Assembly: GCA_958450325.1 (NCBI GenBank)
Contig: OY288243.1
Coordinates: 48,438,878 to 48,502,877, forward strand
Direction of reading: 5' to 3'
DNA: 64,000 nucleotides
Source of the DNA: Agrostemma githago
Taxonomy: Eukaryota; Streptophyta; Magnoliopsida; Caryophyllales; Caryophyllaceae
A program made the position numbers and the translations under genes. The notes under the pieces are model-generated. The model was not told the origin of the DNA and made no database searches. It saw only the letters and a program-made list of their open reading frames with translations. Numbering within the stretch: position 1 is the stretch's first letter; every line of letters begins with the position of its first letter. Of this stretch, positions 43,601 through 55,383 are shown piece after piece.

Positions 43601-45245
43601 GTTGGAGGATGAGCTCTGCAGAACGTGACTGAGGATGAGAGTGGACCCACCAGACTTTGGAAGTAACTCCAGGAATGCTCGTAGGTGAGCGACACAGAAA
43701 TGAGACCCTTGATTTGGGCGTGTTTGCGGTTATCGGTTTTGGGACTCAAGTGCTTTAGACATTTAATGTGTTCGGCAAGACGCCTAATAGACTCGGATTT
43801 CTAGAACGAGATGGTATGACACAAATCTCGGAGTGAGATTTAGAGAGGACTCTCGAGATGAGATGACCCAAAATGTAAGACCACGGACGTAGGTGATTTT
43901 AGTAACTAGAATAGACAGTTAATCACACGGTTGTACGACGTAAGGAATTGATCTCGATCCCGGCTCAGAATGAAGAGTTTTGATGTTCTCAAAAATGGAT
44001 GAGTTTGAAAAGCATGTTTTCGAATGTGGAAGTTTTGAAATTGACATTACGATGGTTAAGTGACATCGTTTAGTGATATGTCGGAAAGTTTTGCTATGCA
44101 GGTGTCGAGAGTTCATGAGTCAAAAAATTGATGATAGTAAAGGTGTGAATTATGATTTTTCAAGATGACAGTTGTAGAAAAAACAGTTTTGTAGAGATGA
44201 GAAAATCGTGGGTTTGCGTTGTTATCAAGACTTCTATTAGTTAGGAGTTCGATGTTTGGGGTGTAGGGGGTGTTTTTGAGAAAATACAGTATCCGTGGTG
44301 GTGCTTTTAAAAGTGTAGCCAAATTCTCGTTACGGGAATTTAGGTGGTGATAGTTGTGTTTTGAATTTTTTTAAAAATGAATGAGGGTGTGACCGTGTTC
44401 GACGCTTTTATTGCATTGGTTGGAACTTTGGCTATAGTGACGGTATGTGTAAAAGTGGTTTGTGGGTCTAACCATGCTAGATACCTTGATTTCATTGATC
44501 AATATTTCGGTGATGGTAACGGCATGTGCAAAAGGGTTGAAAATGGAGAATGTAACCGTATTAGGTGCATTGATCCCATTGGTTGGAATTTTGGCAATAG
44601 TAACGGTATGTTAATGTCTTTTTTTATAACAGTGACTTTTGCCTTTAGCCACCGTGATGACGCTAAAAGAAGCTTTTTGAAAATAGTGAGCGTGAATTCG
44701 GCCAGAGCAACGACGCTAAAAATGGTTTTGGGAATAGTGAGTTTGATTATAGTCAGAGTAACGATGCCAAAGTGGTTTTGAAGAAGTTGTCTTTTCGAAA
44801 ACGGAGTTTGAGTGTAGTTGAATATGTTGTCGTGGTTGAATTCGAATTTTAATGTTTTATTCGGGTTGTAACACGCTACACATAACTAGATAGACATACA
44901 CTCATGCAGGATGCAGACGTGCGGGTAGGCTACCGTCCACGAAGAATCCTCGCTCCGGTAGAGACGTCTCACGTCGAGTGGAGATGAGCGTTGCTCTGTT
45001 CCGCTTAGATTTGATCGCTTGGCATATTCACGGAATTCGTGACTACCATGGACAGTCGGAACGTCAATCGGGGCTCTCCCCGCGGGTCCGATCCAAGAAC
45101 CTTACCGCAGGAAGGAGGATTGGTCCTAAAATCGGTTTGGGTGGACTTTTTAAGACTAAAACCTGTAGTGACCACAAAAAGGAACTAGGAAATGGGCTTC
45201 ACCGACCTCATTCGAGTTACACCACTGTTAGAAACATGTTTCCAA
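43601..45245 (-). other. Tat copy B leader with degenerate repeats
   Basis: No gene is supported. 44377-44620 contains repeated phrases such as GCATTGGTTGGAATTTTGGC and AGTAACGGTATGTG, and 44640-44780 repeats GTAACGAYGCYAAAA-like phrases about 55-60 bp apart. The long plus-strand frame here is produced by these repeats. Confidence 0.55.
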
Positions 45246-45265
45246 ATTCCCATCAGAGTCGACAA
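45246..45265 (-). other. Degenerate Tat primer-binding site (copy B)
   Basis: It aligns with the site at 10971-10990 but carries several substitutions (for example GTCGACTCTGATGGG against GGCGACTCCGCTGGG). It is unlikely to prime efficiently. Confidence 0.65.
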
Positions 45266-45359
45266 ACTGTGGAGACTGCCACACCGCTGCCCGCGCGCAA
45301 CCACGAAGGGACAAGCCGCGGCGGCCACCCACACGGCCCGTCGAACACTCGTTGGTCCG
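45266..45359 (-). repeat. Tat LTR 3'-end fragment, cut by a CACTA-like terminus
   Basis: It matches the end of the LTR at 10991-11092 (CCACCCACACGGCC, TTGGTCCG) and stops abruptly where CACTACTACAAAA begins. The rest of this LTR is not seen to the right within the window. Confidence 0.65.
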
Positions 45360-45640
45360 CACTACTACAAAACATAAAATAGACAACTGATTTTTTTGCA
45401 ATAGACAACTGATTTACAACAGTTGAGTAGTTTGGAGTTGTATATTAGTCTAAGCATAGACATCTGTTGTACAACAGTTGTCTATTCATTAATAGACAAC
45501 TGTTTTATAAAATAACAGTTGTCTATTTTGCGTATAGACAACTGGGTTTTTAAAACATTAGTTGTCTATTGCTCGTATAGACATCAGAGGTCTTAAAAAA
45601 TTAGATGTCTATTGAACTGGTAACGACAAAAAGAAACAAA
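45360..45640 (+). mobile_element. Left terminus of a second CACTA-like element
   Basis: The sequence starts CACTACTACAAAA. At least eight TAGACAACTG or inverse CAGTTGTCTA units follow within 230 bp, the layout of CACTA subterminal arrays. I could not find a matching right end (TTTTGTAGTAGTG) in the window. No transposase of this element is visible. Confidence 0.6.
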
Positions 45641-46811
45641 AAAAACAAATTTCACATAAGGAGAACTTTAATTTTATTAATAAGAAAATCATTTAATCCC
45701 CAATACATCATCTCTTTTCATTTTCACAATATACACAGCTAACTATGAATCTATTGTACACGGTGTAGAATATAGACAAGTGATCAACTTTTCTCACAAT
45801 TTTTGAAGAAGAGACAATGATGAATCAAGAATAAGTACAAATGGATAACTTAGTAATCAAGTAAAATCAAAACCACTCTCTGATCCTCACTGTACCGTGA
45901 TGGCAAGTAGCCTTTTTTAATAGTACATGGTTAGCCCTATACACACCGAACAATCCAAGCTACATCTTCAAATTCAAAGCTACGTGCTTTTTTTACTTAT
46001 GCTTAATTAACATGATGGCTTATAGCTTTTATAGTACTGATAACCATTATTTAATTTGAGCAAAATAATGGTGCGGAGAACTAATAACGTATTAGCAAAG
46101 ATAATACAGAGCATACACATAAAGTCATAAACAGTTAAGAAAAAAAATGAAAACTCAAGTCCTACCTCATCGAGGGTTCATTCCAAATAATGGGATTTGG
46201 AAGACGTCTCATTTTTGCGTTGAATCTTTAGTTCTGTTCTTATTTCATTGAATATTGAAGAAGTATGGTCATAACCTGAAAATAGCCTGAAGAAATTTAC
46301 ACCAAATATCTTAGATTCTCACCACATGTCATATATCTAACAAGTTCTATAATATAGGGAAAATAGCATGCAAAGTAAGAAAAGAATAAATAATAAAAAA
46401 CAATACCCATGAAACTATTGAGGGTAATGCATAATTAAGAGAAATGCTAATTATGCTTCTCAAAAACTTGCAGCACAGTTGTTCATATCAGATAGTGACT
46501 TTCCATGCGGACCTAACTCAAAAACCCAAACTTCGAATACAAATTCCAAAAAAAAATCACATCTTCTATCGCATTAAAAAATACTACAACCATTACATTA
46601 CATTACGGATGTGTGGTTTCCATGAACGATATAAAATATTGCCTTTTCAAGTTGAATTGTCATTAAAAAGGGGGAATCGGGTAAGGTGGTGACAGGTTCC
46701 ATTTAGAAAAATAAGATGAAATTATATATTACTATGAATTATGATAGATAGAATAGTAAGGAATCCTGATTCATAAACATAGCAATCAGCCAAGCCAATA
46801 TAGAAAGCAAC
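45641..46811. other. AT-rich non-coding region left of the LINE
   Basis: I see no convincing gene or repeat. It may be interior to the CACTA-like element or an intron of the fragment gene on the minus strand at 51735-52164. Confidence 0.5.
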
Positions 46812-46914
46812 AAAACCCTAAGTGATGGCAGCGTGACTCTCGAGTGGCGACTTGAATGGCGACTTGAAGGTGACGGCAGCATGACTCTCGAGTGGGATCC
46901 TGTGCATTTTGGCT

Positions 46915-48079
46915 ATGGATTCTTCCCCTCATGGTTTGCGTAACGTCATTAGACGGAAGACTACAAATAGCAAGGAGAGACAGATACAAAATTCGAAAGG
47001 AATCGTGAACAAAAATGGCCCGGACGTGGAAATTTCTACAAAGCATGGGAGTATGAAAGTGATTGTGAGTGTGCCACCATACACGGATAAGGAGTTGGAT
47101 AATGGTACTGAATCATAAATGGTTGAGAATAAGGAGGATGGAGAGTTAGACATCATGGAAGGTGATTGGTTTGACAGACATGGACGTAAAATTGAACAAA
47201 TTTTGGATGATGATAATGATGACGTGCTACAGCTGACGGAGGAGGACGTTAAGGATGAAATCGTTTATTGGCAGAACGCAATAAATGATTTGTTCTTGGT
47301 GTCAATCCACCATGACTTGTTTTCGAAGGTTATCTAAAGAGCATATGGAAGCATCATAAAATGGACTCGATTTCGTTCCTTCCGAATGGGGTTTTTGTGG
47401 TGCGATTCAGACACAAGAAATGTAGGAGAAGGTGCTAAATGCAGGTACACACATGTTTGATAGTAAACCAGTTATTATTAAGAAGTGGATGCCTGATATT
47501 GACCTTGAAAAGGAGGAGGTCAAATGCGTGCCTACTTGGTTGCGATTACATAGATTGCCTCTAAAATTTTGGGGGGCAAGTCTTCAGAAAATAGCAGGAA
47601 CGGTTGGGAAATTCCTTAAGAAGGATGAGGCCACTGAATCAAAGACCAGACTGGGATACGCACGGGTCCTGATTGAGGTCCAAGTTAGCCAAAAGTTTCC
47701 CTCGCAAGTTAAATTTAAAGATGAGAATCAAAGCCTAATTTTTGTGCCTGTGGAATTTGAGTGGAAACCTGTAAGATGTGAAAAATGTAAAGCATTGGGT
47801 CATGAGAGCGTGAACTGCAGGATCAAAAAGGAACCTAGAATTGAGAAACATGTGTGGAGGAAAAAATTAACAAATTTGGCTAATGCTGAGGTATTGAAAA
47901 CTTCTATTTCTTCTCTTGCAGCATCTTCACCTGTTCAGTCTACTGTTAGGATTGAGCCGGTATCTGTTGGGACTAAGAAGGACCAAGAATTTCCGTCCTT
48001 TACGGAGGCAGCTTTGCATTCTAGTCCTAAGGTTGCGGACCCTAAGGCTGTTATTCCTGGTGACAGCAATTCAATATGA
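46915..48079 (+). pseudogene. LINE ORF1 (DUF4283 and CCHC zinc knuckle)
   Basis: From MDSSPHGLRNVIRRKT, an acidic N-terminal part leads to the DUF4283 region (WLRLHRLPLKFWGASLQKIA; RLGYARVLIEV) and the knuckle CEKCKALGHESVNC. This is the usual Gag-like RNA-binding ORF1 of plant L1 elements. There is a TAA at 47116-47118 and at least two frame slips between about 47280 and 47430. Confidence 0.87.
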
Positions 48080-48168
48080 GGTGAAGTCTCCTCATTCAAG
48101 AATGCCTTGCATGGAGGAGATAGAAATAAGAGAGTTCAGTACAGGCCACCCTCACCTTCCATATCTCC

Positions 48169-51100
48169 ATGATTATTGGGATATGGAATGTTAGGGGTAT
48201 GAATAAAGCCAAAAAACAGGTTCATATCAATAAGTTTTTATTGGCTAATAAGGTAGGTTTATTTGCTTTACTGGAAACAAAAATAAAGCCTGATAATCAA
48301 GGAAAGGCATTGATCTGCTTTACTAATTGGAGTATTACCACGAACTCTCATTTGCATAATGGTGGTAGAATTTGGGTGGGCTGGAATCCTTCGATATTTC
48401 GAGTTAACGTCTTGGAATATGATCCCCAGTATATTCATATTTGGGCTGTTCACGAGACCACTCAGAGAGAATTTCACTTCACATTTGTATATGCCTTTAA
48501 TGAGGCACAGGGCAGGGATCCTCTTTGGATGAATCTTAGGAGAATTGTAGATGGCTTGACTGGTCCGTGGGCTGTTGGAGGAGACTTTAACTGCATTATC
48601 ACACCTGAAGAAAGGCTAGGTGGCTCCTTCAACGCAGCTGAGGCTAGACCGTTTCATGACTGTCTCTTGCATTGCGATCTTGTGATGGTCCATCCACCGG
48701 TGCCTTTTATACATGGTCGAACAAGCAGAGACCAGAAGATAGAGTGTACTCAAGAGTGGACAGGTTTCTATTTAATCAAGATTGGACTGTATTTTTCCCG
48801 AATTTGCAGGCTGCCTTCCTTCCTTAGGAGACATTTGATCACACCCCATGTATTATTCAGGAGCATTTGGAGGAAGGTAATAGGAATCGTCCCTTCAAGT
48901 TCTCAAACATGTGGGTTTCGGACCCTGGTTTTCGGGAACTGGTCAAGGAGAAATGGTCGATCCCGGTTGATGGCACGAGTATGTATATTGTTTGCCAGAA
49001 ACTGAAAGCCCTGAAGGCGCCATTGAAGTGTCTGAATAAATCAAAATTCTCGGACATTGAAAGGACTGCTGATATCGCTAGAGTTAACCTAAGATGCTGT
49101 CAACAGGCTATTGTCGATCAGCCAGGCAATCATTTGCTTATTCAGTAAGAATTTGAAGCGAATGCCCTGTGTGTTAAGTTGGATGCTCAGGAGTACACCT
49201 TCCTTCGGCAGAAAGGTAAGGCCCACTGGATGAAGGACGGGGATGCTAATACATCATATTCTCATGGCGTTTTGAGAGCGAGAAGAGCACAAAATGCTGT
49301 GAATCATATCAAGGACTCTAAAGGCGAATTGCATACGACCAAGGAAAGGATTCAGAAGAGCTTCCTTGATTTTTATGAAAACCTCTTGGGGAAAAGTTGC
49401 CCTACTCAGCCTGTGAATGTCAATGTTGTGCAGGAAGGTGCTACTTGTACGGTTCAGCATGCTGAGCTGCTGTTCAAACAGGTGTGTGACGATGAAATTA
49501 AAAAGGCGTTCTTCGCTATCCCTAATGACAAAGCCCCGGGTCCTGACGGGTTCTCGAGTCTATTTTTCAAAGCTACTTGGGATAGTATTGGAGAGGAGAT
49601 TTGTGAAGCCATTCACGAATTTTTCCGAAATGGAAAAATTCTGAAACAGCTTAATACAACTACGGTGACCCTAATTCCTAAGGTTCCTAATCCTGAAACT
49701 GTTCAGCAATTTTGACGGATCTCATGCTGCAACATGATCTATAAAGTTATCTCTAAATTACTTTGCAGCCGGTTAGCAGTAGTCTTGCCTGATTTAATAT
49801 CCAAGACTCAAGGAGGATTCATACAAGGTAGAAATATCATGGAGAACATTCTTATTTGTCAAGATCTGTAATTTGTATAACAGGAAGTCCTTTTCGCCAA
49901 GATGTATGTTCAAGATTGATCTTCAAAAGGCCTATGATTCTATTGAATGGGGCTTTCTCCATCAAATGATGCGCGCACTGAATTTTCCCACGCACTTCAC
50001 GAACTTAATCATGGAGTGTACTACTTCAGCATCCTTTTCCCTGAATTTAAATGGAGATATGTTCGATTTTTTTAAGGGCAAGCGAGGACTCCGGCAAGGT
50101 GATCCACTTTCACCTCTCTTATTTACTATTTGCATGGAATACCTCACGAGACTACTTCATGTCACTACTAAACATAATAGCTTCAGATTCCACCCTCTTT
50201 GCGGCAATTTGAAGCTCTCTAGTCTCATGTTTGTCGATGACCTTCTATTATTCTCTAGAGGAGACGCTCCTTCCATTATGGTTCTATTAAGAACATTCGC
50301 CACCTTTTCTCACGCGTTTGGCCTCAAGATGAGCCCGGGTAAATCCAACGTCTATTTCAATGGGGTGCCTGATTGCCTTCGAGCTGACATTGGTGACATA
50401 TCTGGTTGTGTGGAAGGAAGCTTACCTTTTAGGTATCTGGGTGTTCCGATTAAACCTACCAAGTTAAATGCCAAAGATTGCAGCCCGTTAATCAACAGGA
50501 TAATGGAAAGAATCAGATCCCTCGGCACTAGGAAATTGTCATACTTATTGGGCGTCAATTTTTATTCTCCCTTCTGGTATTATTCATAATATTGAGAGTC
50601 TCTGCAGAAACTTTCTTTGGGAGGGTGGAACTGAGTATAAGAGAGCACCTCCGGTAGCTTGGAATAAAATCTGCAAACCCCTTAAGGAAGGCGGACTTTG
50701 AATCAAAGACGACATTATTTGGAATAAGGCTGCCATTGGAAAACTTGCTTGGTGGATTTATTCTAAGGCTGATTCTTTATGGGTCCAATGGGTGAATCAT
50801 ATTTATATTAAAGATGCTGATTGGCTGGAGTATAATCCGCCATCCGATTGCTCATGGCCCTGGAAAAAGATATGCAGGGTGCGTGATGTGCTCCGCCCTG
50901 CTTATGATGCTCAGCTGTGGCGTACTTCACCCGGATAGCAGTATAATATCAGCGCCGGTTATGAATGGATCAGGGGGGACAACACCAAGGTTACCTGGAG
51001 TCACCTGATTTGGAATGATTGGACTGTTCCAAAACACTGATTTGTTAATTGGTTGTATCAACACGATGCATTCAAAACAAAGAAGAAACTGATCTCTTAT

Positions 51101-51486
51101 GGTGCCGCCATTGACGCGGACTGTTGTATTTTTGGTGCGGACGAGGAAGACGCTGCTCATTTATTCTTTTCTTGTCCGTACAGTCTTCGTCTTGTGCAAC
51201 TTGTTAGTAGTTGGGTCGGTATTAATATACCTACGACCAATGTCAACAACTGGAGATTGGCTAGAAGAGGATCCAAGCTGAGGAGAGGGATTTTAAATGG
51301 TCTTATCAATGCTATGATATATTACATCTGGATTTAGAGGAATAGAGCTAGAATGGAGAATAGTATTCTTAGTCCTAATCATGTGCTGAAATGTATACAA
51401 AATGATATGAAAGTAAGGATTGAGAGTTGTTGTAAAGGAGCTATCCATCAAAAGGATAGACTCTGGTTAGATAATCTGAGTCTGTA
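48169..51486 (+). pseudogene. LINE ORF2 (endonuclease, reverse transcriptase, zf-RVT)
   Basis: It starts at ATG 48169. The APE-type endonuclease holds IIGIWNVRGMNKAKK, ALLETKI and GGDFNCIITPEERLGG. The reverse transcriptase shows KAPGPDGFSSLFFK, LQKAYDSIEWGFL, GLRQGDPLSPLLF and the catalytic LMFVDDLLLFS. The C-terminal zf-RVT region (DAFKTKKKLISYG, AAHLFFSCPYSLRL) precedes NLSL and the stop at 51484-51486. It would nick target DNA and copy the RNA in place. Stops lie at about 49147, 49713 and 49870, with frame slips around 48740 and 50580. Confidence 0.9.
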
Positions 51487-51734
51487 AGGGGATCTTTTCC
51501 CTTGATTTTTGGTTACGGCATATATATAATTTACCTTCACCAAAAAAAAAAGCAACTAAACTTGCCCTGAGATATACGTAGTGGTCCAGCTGAAAAAGTC
51601 CCAATCTTTCGTCATCCCATTTATTCAAGGATACCACAACAGACAATGATACCAGCAAATGATTCACTGGTTCGGGAAGTAATAGATTTCACTCCGAGTT
51701 TAATCGACTCAAGAAAGAATGACAGTGAACTTAC

Positions 51735-52164
51735 AAATACAGCCGTTATGGCCATGTTGATACACATATCTTTGACGTCGGACTTGCTGTACCTGCAAGT
51801 ATACGACATTCCAACATCACTCGAAGATCGTAATAATGAATTCTCCGTCCATAAAATTCACATGAATTCTTGGGTATCTCGTTTCTTTAACCAAAAAAAC
51901 ATAGAACCAAGACGGGAAGAAACCAAGAACAAACCTGGGTCCCGGTGGCACCATCGGTTGTTTATCGGCATACTTTATATCCTTTGAAACTTGTGTTCCA
52001 AAAATCAAAGAAAACTCAGAATCTAGATCACGGGAATATTTTGAACATTAGCTGCGGATTTGGCCAAGAAAGGTCTCGAAGATGTTACACCTTGAACTGG
52101 CCAAATGTCTCTCCTTTCTTCCATTTTGTTAATTGTTCCATCATGATCTTATCATACGCTCGTT
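51735..52164 (-). pseudogene. CPP1/DUF3353-like gene fragment, three exons
   Basis: Minus-strand exons 52164-52091, 51989-51935 and 51792-51735 have good GT-AG borders. They encode RAYDKIMMEQLTKWKKGETF, then SKDIKYADKQPMVPPGPR, then YSKSDVKDMCINMAITAVF. From memory of the family, this order matches the conserved segment of plant CPP1 (chaperone-like protein of POR1, also called CDF1; DUF3353), a chloroplast J-like membrane protein. The first junction is one base out of frame, and the C-terminal membrane part is not found on either side of the LINE, so this is a fragment or pseudogene. Its 5' exons are not identified. It could be a piece captured by the CACTA-like element. Confidence 0.55.
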
Positions 52165-52921
52165 CTACCACAACGAGTAAAGCACTGACTCATTCACTCA
52201 CTCACTCACTAAACTGTCTTTGCTGATTTGGGTAAGTAGCACTCATTCATTGTTGTCACGAAGTAAACAACACTTGTGCGTTCCAACCGCAGGGTAAGGT
52301 TTGCATACTTGAGTTGTACATGTATATCTCAACAGCGGCAGTCACCCCTACCTTATTTGCTGTCATTTTCACTTTGTTTTGAAAGACATAGGGTGTGAAG
52401 CCTCGTCGATATAAGATGCACCATTTTGTTGAACAAATTTAGAGGTAACTCAAAGGCGTTCAACAAGATCCAGATTCAAATTCTACAGTTTTCTGAACAC
52501 TAATCGTAACGAGAATGGGACATAAATAAGACAGAATTGTAATGAGAGGCAGTTCTCGATAATTTGCAGTTAAGCAGGTCACATAGAAGACACAACGGTG
52601 TAATTATCATCAATACACGTATTGATGATAGTTAATTATCATGTATCAAACTACTTGGGAGTGTATTGAATGTGAGATAACAAAAATTAACAAATCAAAA
52701 TCACCTTTCTATTAGAGATAATCCACGCTCATTTTGACTTAATGAATTTTGTTCAATTCCGGTACCCGCTATTTCTCCTCCCCAAAAATACTCCGCTTTT
52801 AATACACACTAACTAAACTCTATTTCTTTCTAGTTTTTCTTCTATGTGTCAGATTTTACATACATGCTACCCTATTCTTTTCTTTGTTAACTTTTAGTTC
52901 TCCCTATTTCATCCATCATCC
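52165..52921. other. Non-coding DNA between two gene fragments
   Basis: No supportable gene. The right-hand 180 bp is pyrimidine-rich with short promoter-like character before the ATG at 52922. Earlier parts may be introns of the minus-strand fragment. Confidence 0.45.
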
Positions 52922-53107
52922 ATGGCTGCTGCTGCTTTGAACAACAGTGGCAGGCAAGAAATAGAGGAAGCTTATTCTAAAGCAGTGGAACTGAGAGCAC
53001 TTCATGCAGCATTGAAGCAAGCAATCACAAACAATCCTGCTCATCTCACTTTTCTATCTCCTCGCCCTCCCCCCACTTTTACCAGCAAACAGAGTACTCC
53101 ATCCTAA
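52922..53107 (+). CDS. Short ORF, possible first exon of an unidentified plant gene
   Basis: The 61-codon ORF begins MAAAALNNSGRQEIEEAYSK, continues AVELRALHAALKQA and ends in a proline/serine-rich stretch. The helical REIEEAYxKAVELRALHAAL pattern resembles the N-terminus of a plant protein family I remember but cannot name. Upstream is a C/T-rich leader typical of genes. The stop at 53105-53107 soon after the proline stretch suggests a truncated gene or an exon with a missed splice. Function is unknown. Confidence 0.4.
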   Translation: MAAAALNNSGRQEIEEAYSKAVELRALHAALKQAITNNPAHLTFLSPRPPPTFTSKQSTPS

Positions 53108-53710
53108 AATTTTCATTGTACAGACATCATTCTCCTACTCTCACACATGTTTCCAGATTTCTAATCCGAGAGTTTTACCTTATCCACGTCAATATTATGT
53201 GAGCATAGTAAATCCTAAAACAAGCAATATCTTGTGTTAACACAGTAATTGCAAAATCGAAACAACACATCAAATTCCATTACGAAACCTAATGATCGAA
53301 AAATAACTTTAAATCGAAAGAAAACCTAAAAATCGCACGCATAAGAAATTAACAACGTGCAATCAGATACGACATAAGAAATTAGCGAAATTAAAAATCG
53401 CACGAATCTGAAAACGCGATAGATTGATGAAATTAGCAAAATTAAACACGAGATTATTGAACAAACGATTGATAAAGCGAAGAATTAAGAAAAAAGTGAC
53501 GAAGATGAAAGAACTGAGTGACAGAGACTTACTGTGGAGAGTGACAGAGAATTGAGTGATAGATTGAAGAAACGCGAGATGGAGAAGAGAGAAGGAGAGC
53601 GATGGAGGAGATGAAGATGAGACAAAGAAACACAAGAAAGGAATATTGTTGAATCTGCAGAGAGGACGAGGGCAGTTGATGAACGGCGCACAATGAATAG
53701 AGACTTAGCG
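53108..53710 (-). other. Possible 5' leader on the minus strand, otherwise non-coding
   Basis: On the minus strand, 53650-53535 is rich in CTCTCTTC and TCATCTTC, like a plant 5' untranslated exon, and ends at a good donor (CCACA then GTAAGT at 53534). It could be the start of the minus-strand gene fragment. It ends at the Tat LTR at 53711. Confidence 0.35.
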
Positions 53711-54103
53711 TAGACGCCGCATTTTGCCTGCGAGTGTCTATAGCAGTTCCCGACAAAACATCCGATGATGATCGGACGTAAACGTGACTTAATACGCTCG
53801 AATACGGACTCGGAATCAATAGTATCCGACGTGGGCATTTAGCGGAGTGCAAATCTCTCAAAACCGACCTCAAATCCAGGCCCAGTGGGCCGTTTTCAAT
53901 AAAATGAGACTAATTTGGGTCAAAACCGTCACCGAAAATAAAACCGTCTTTTAGCGACAGAGTCAAAACCTGGTCAAAGTCGAATCCCGAGACGAACCAG
54001 CCTCACATTATGTCCAAATACACAAAATGAATCAAGTCACAACAACCAAATCATTCAAAAAAAGTCAACAAATCATTCCTAAAATATCTCATCCTAATTG
54101 ATC

Positions 54104-54212
54104 CACTCGATCGAGTGGATTGACCCACTCGGTCGAGTGAAGCCTCAAAAAACGGACCAGATTCATTTTCGAAGGCACTCGACCGAGTGCACTAGGGCCA
54201 CTCGATCGAGTG
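54104..54212. repeat. Palindrome cluster upstream of the LTR1 TATA box (four sites)
   Basis: Sites at 54104-54117 (centre AT), 54126-54139 (GT), 54176-54189 (AC) and 54199-54212 (AT). Spacing is 22-23 bp within pairs and 72 bp between pairs. The cluster ends 22 bp before TATAAATA. LTR2 has no such sites at its equivalent position. Confidence 0.95.
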
Positions 54213-54234
54213 ACCTTAGGTCGTGGGGTTCTCC

Positions 54235-54242
54235 TATAAATA
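54235..54242 (+). promoter_or_regulatory. TATA box of Tat LTR1
   Basis: TATAAATA in a GC-richer context, matched by TATAAATA at 62216-62223 in LTR2. Transcription would start about 30 bp downstream. Confidence 0.75.
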
Positions 54243-55274
54243 CCCCATCAACCCATCGCATTAAGGAGGACGTTTTCCATCATATTCTTCAGCCAACTCT
54301 ACCTTCAAAAACCCTACATTTTCAGCCATATCAAGTTACAAATCATCACCATTTTCGACATCACCATATACACATCCTCTCTACATACACATATACACAT
54401 TCAAATTCCCGAGATCAAAACTCGTCAAAGACACATACACCATAACTCTACTTACATATCTCGACACTCTCGCGCTCCCGTCGCTATTACGAGTTCGTTT
54501 CCGAGTCCATTTAAGCATGTAGGTTGAGGGTGTAATTCAAATCCCGACATCTCTTTCTCCTTTCTCTTTTCTTTTTGATTATATATATATGTGTGTATTA
54601 TTATTATTATATTATTATTATTATTATTACTAACCGCTAACACTAACATTTCAATTTCGTGTATACTAACTCTCTAATCTAACACTTTTATTTATCGCAA
54701 TCTAACATTTTTTATTTATTGTATCTAACACCTAACATTTAATGTTATCGTTTACTAATTTTTATCCTTTCGTCATTGACATATTAATACCGTGTATATA
54801 TATATATTTATATAATATTAAAATTCGGATCATAACACGTTTGACTACGACGATCATCCAAAGTCCGTTTAATCCCTTTACGAATCACGACGGAGGTGGC
54901 ACCCTTTCGAGGAGCGCCGCCCCAACGTACTCAAGGGCGTAACGTGATCGTGGTCGATCATAGTTGAACGCGTTTGACTCCATTTCTAAGATTAGTGGGA
55001 AATCCGTTGATGCGAAAATCAACATCACATAATCCGTTAGGATTAGTTTCGATGTTGTGACGCGGAGGGACACCATTTCGTCACTAATCAAATATTTTCA
55101 ATCCAATAACAACTTTTCCTATAAAATTCCGATGACGGTATTGAAATCGTAATAGTACACGATTATAGCACCGAAAACTGAGTTAAATTTAAATCATGCA
55201 ATATTTCTATTTAACTCAGCCACCCATCGACTTTGAACAAATAAAATGAAACGAGCCATGCCTCGTACAGGGGG

Positions 55275-55383
55275 CACTCGACCGAGTGTCATGGGCCACT
55301 CGATCGAGTAGCACCCCAAAAACCGGGCAGTAGCCACCTTAAAGGCACACTCGACCGAGTCCGTGCCATGACTCGATCGAGTG
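55275..55383. repeat. Second palindrome cluster in LTR1 (four sites)
   Basis: Sites at 55275-55288 (AC), 55297-55310 (AT), 55348-55360 (AC) and 55370-55383 (AT). The same 22-bp and 73-bp spacing applies, with a shared CCAAAAACCGGGCAG spacer. It lies about 1 kb downstream of the TATA box. Confidence 0.93.

Larger units (their letters stand above)
40331..45359 (-). mobile_element. Tat/Ogre-like retrotransposon copy B, gag-only, 5' part
   Basis: Right to left: an LTR fragment (45266-45359), a degenerate primer site (45246-45265), a leader with short repeats, gag remnants (43600-42880), the TACGTAGGCAGCC block (41692-41704), tandem blocks (41315-41580) and a conserved open segment (40834-41127). 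No pol motifs are visible. There is no LTR between here and the PMD pseudogene, so the 3' LTR may be the one at 10991-13146, which would put the PMD gene and the CACTA inside this element. Confidence 0.68.
46812..51551 (+). mobile_element. L1-like LINE retrotransposon, 4.7 kb, decayed
   Basis: It has two ORFs in the plant L1 order and a terminal poly(A) (51542-51551). An 8-bp AAAGCAAC repeat is present at 46804-46811 and 51549-51556; the second copy overlaps the poly(A), so the duplication is probable rather than certain. Both ORFs contain stops and frame slips, so the copy cannot mobilise itself. Confidence 0.88.

Noticed and set aside
44377..44781. 134-codon plus-strand ORF
   Set aside because: Runs through degenerate short repeats in a Tat leader; no conservation at the protein level in copy A.
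54098..54445. 115-codon ORF starting in the Tat LTR
   Set aside because: It begins inside the palindrome cluster, upstream of the TATA box, and continues into the transcribed leader; not plausible as a gene.
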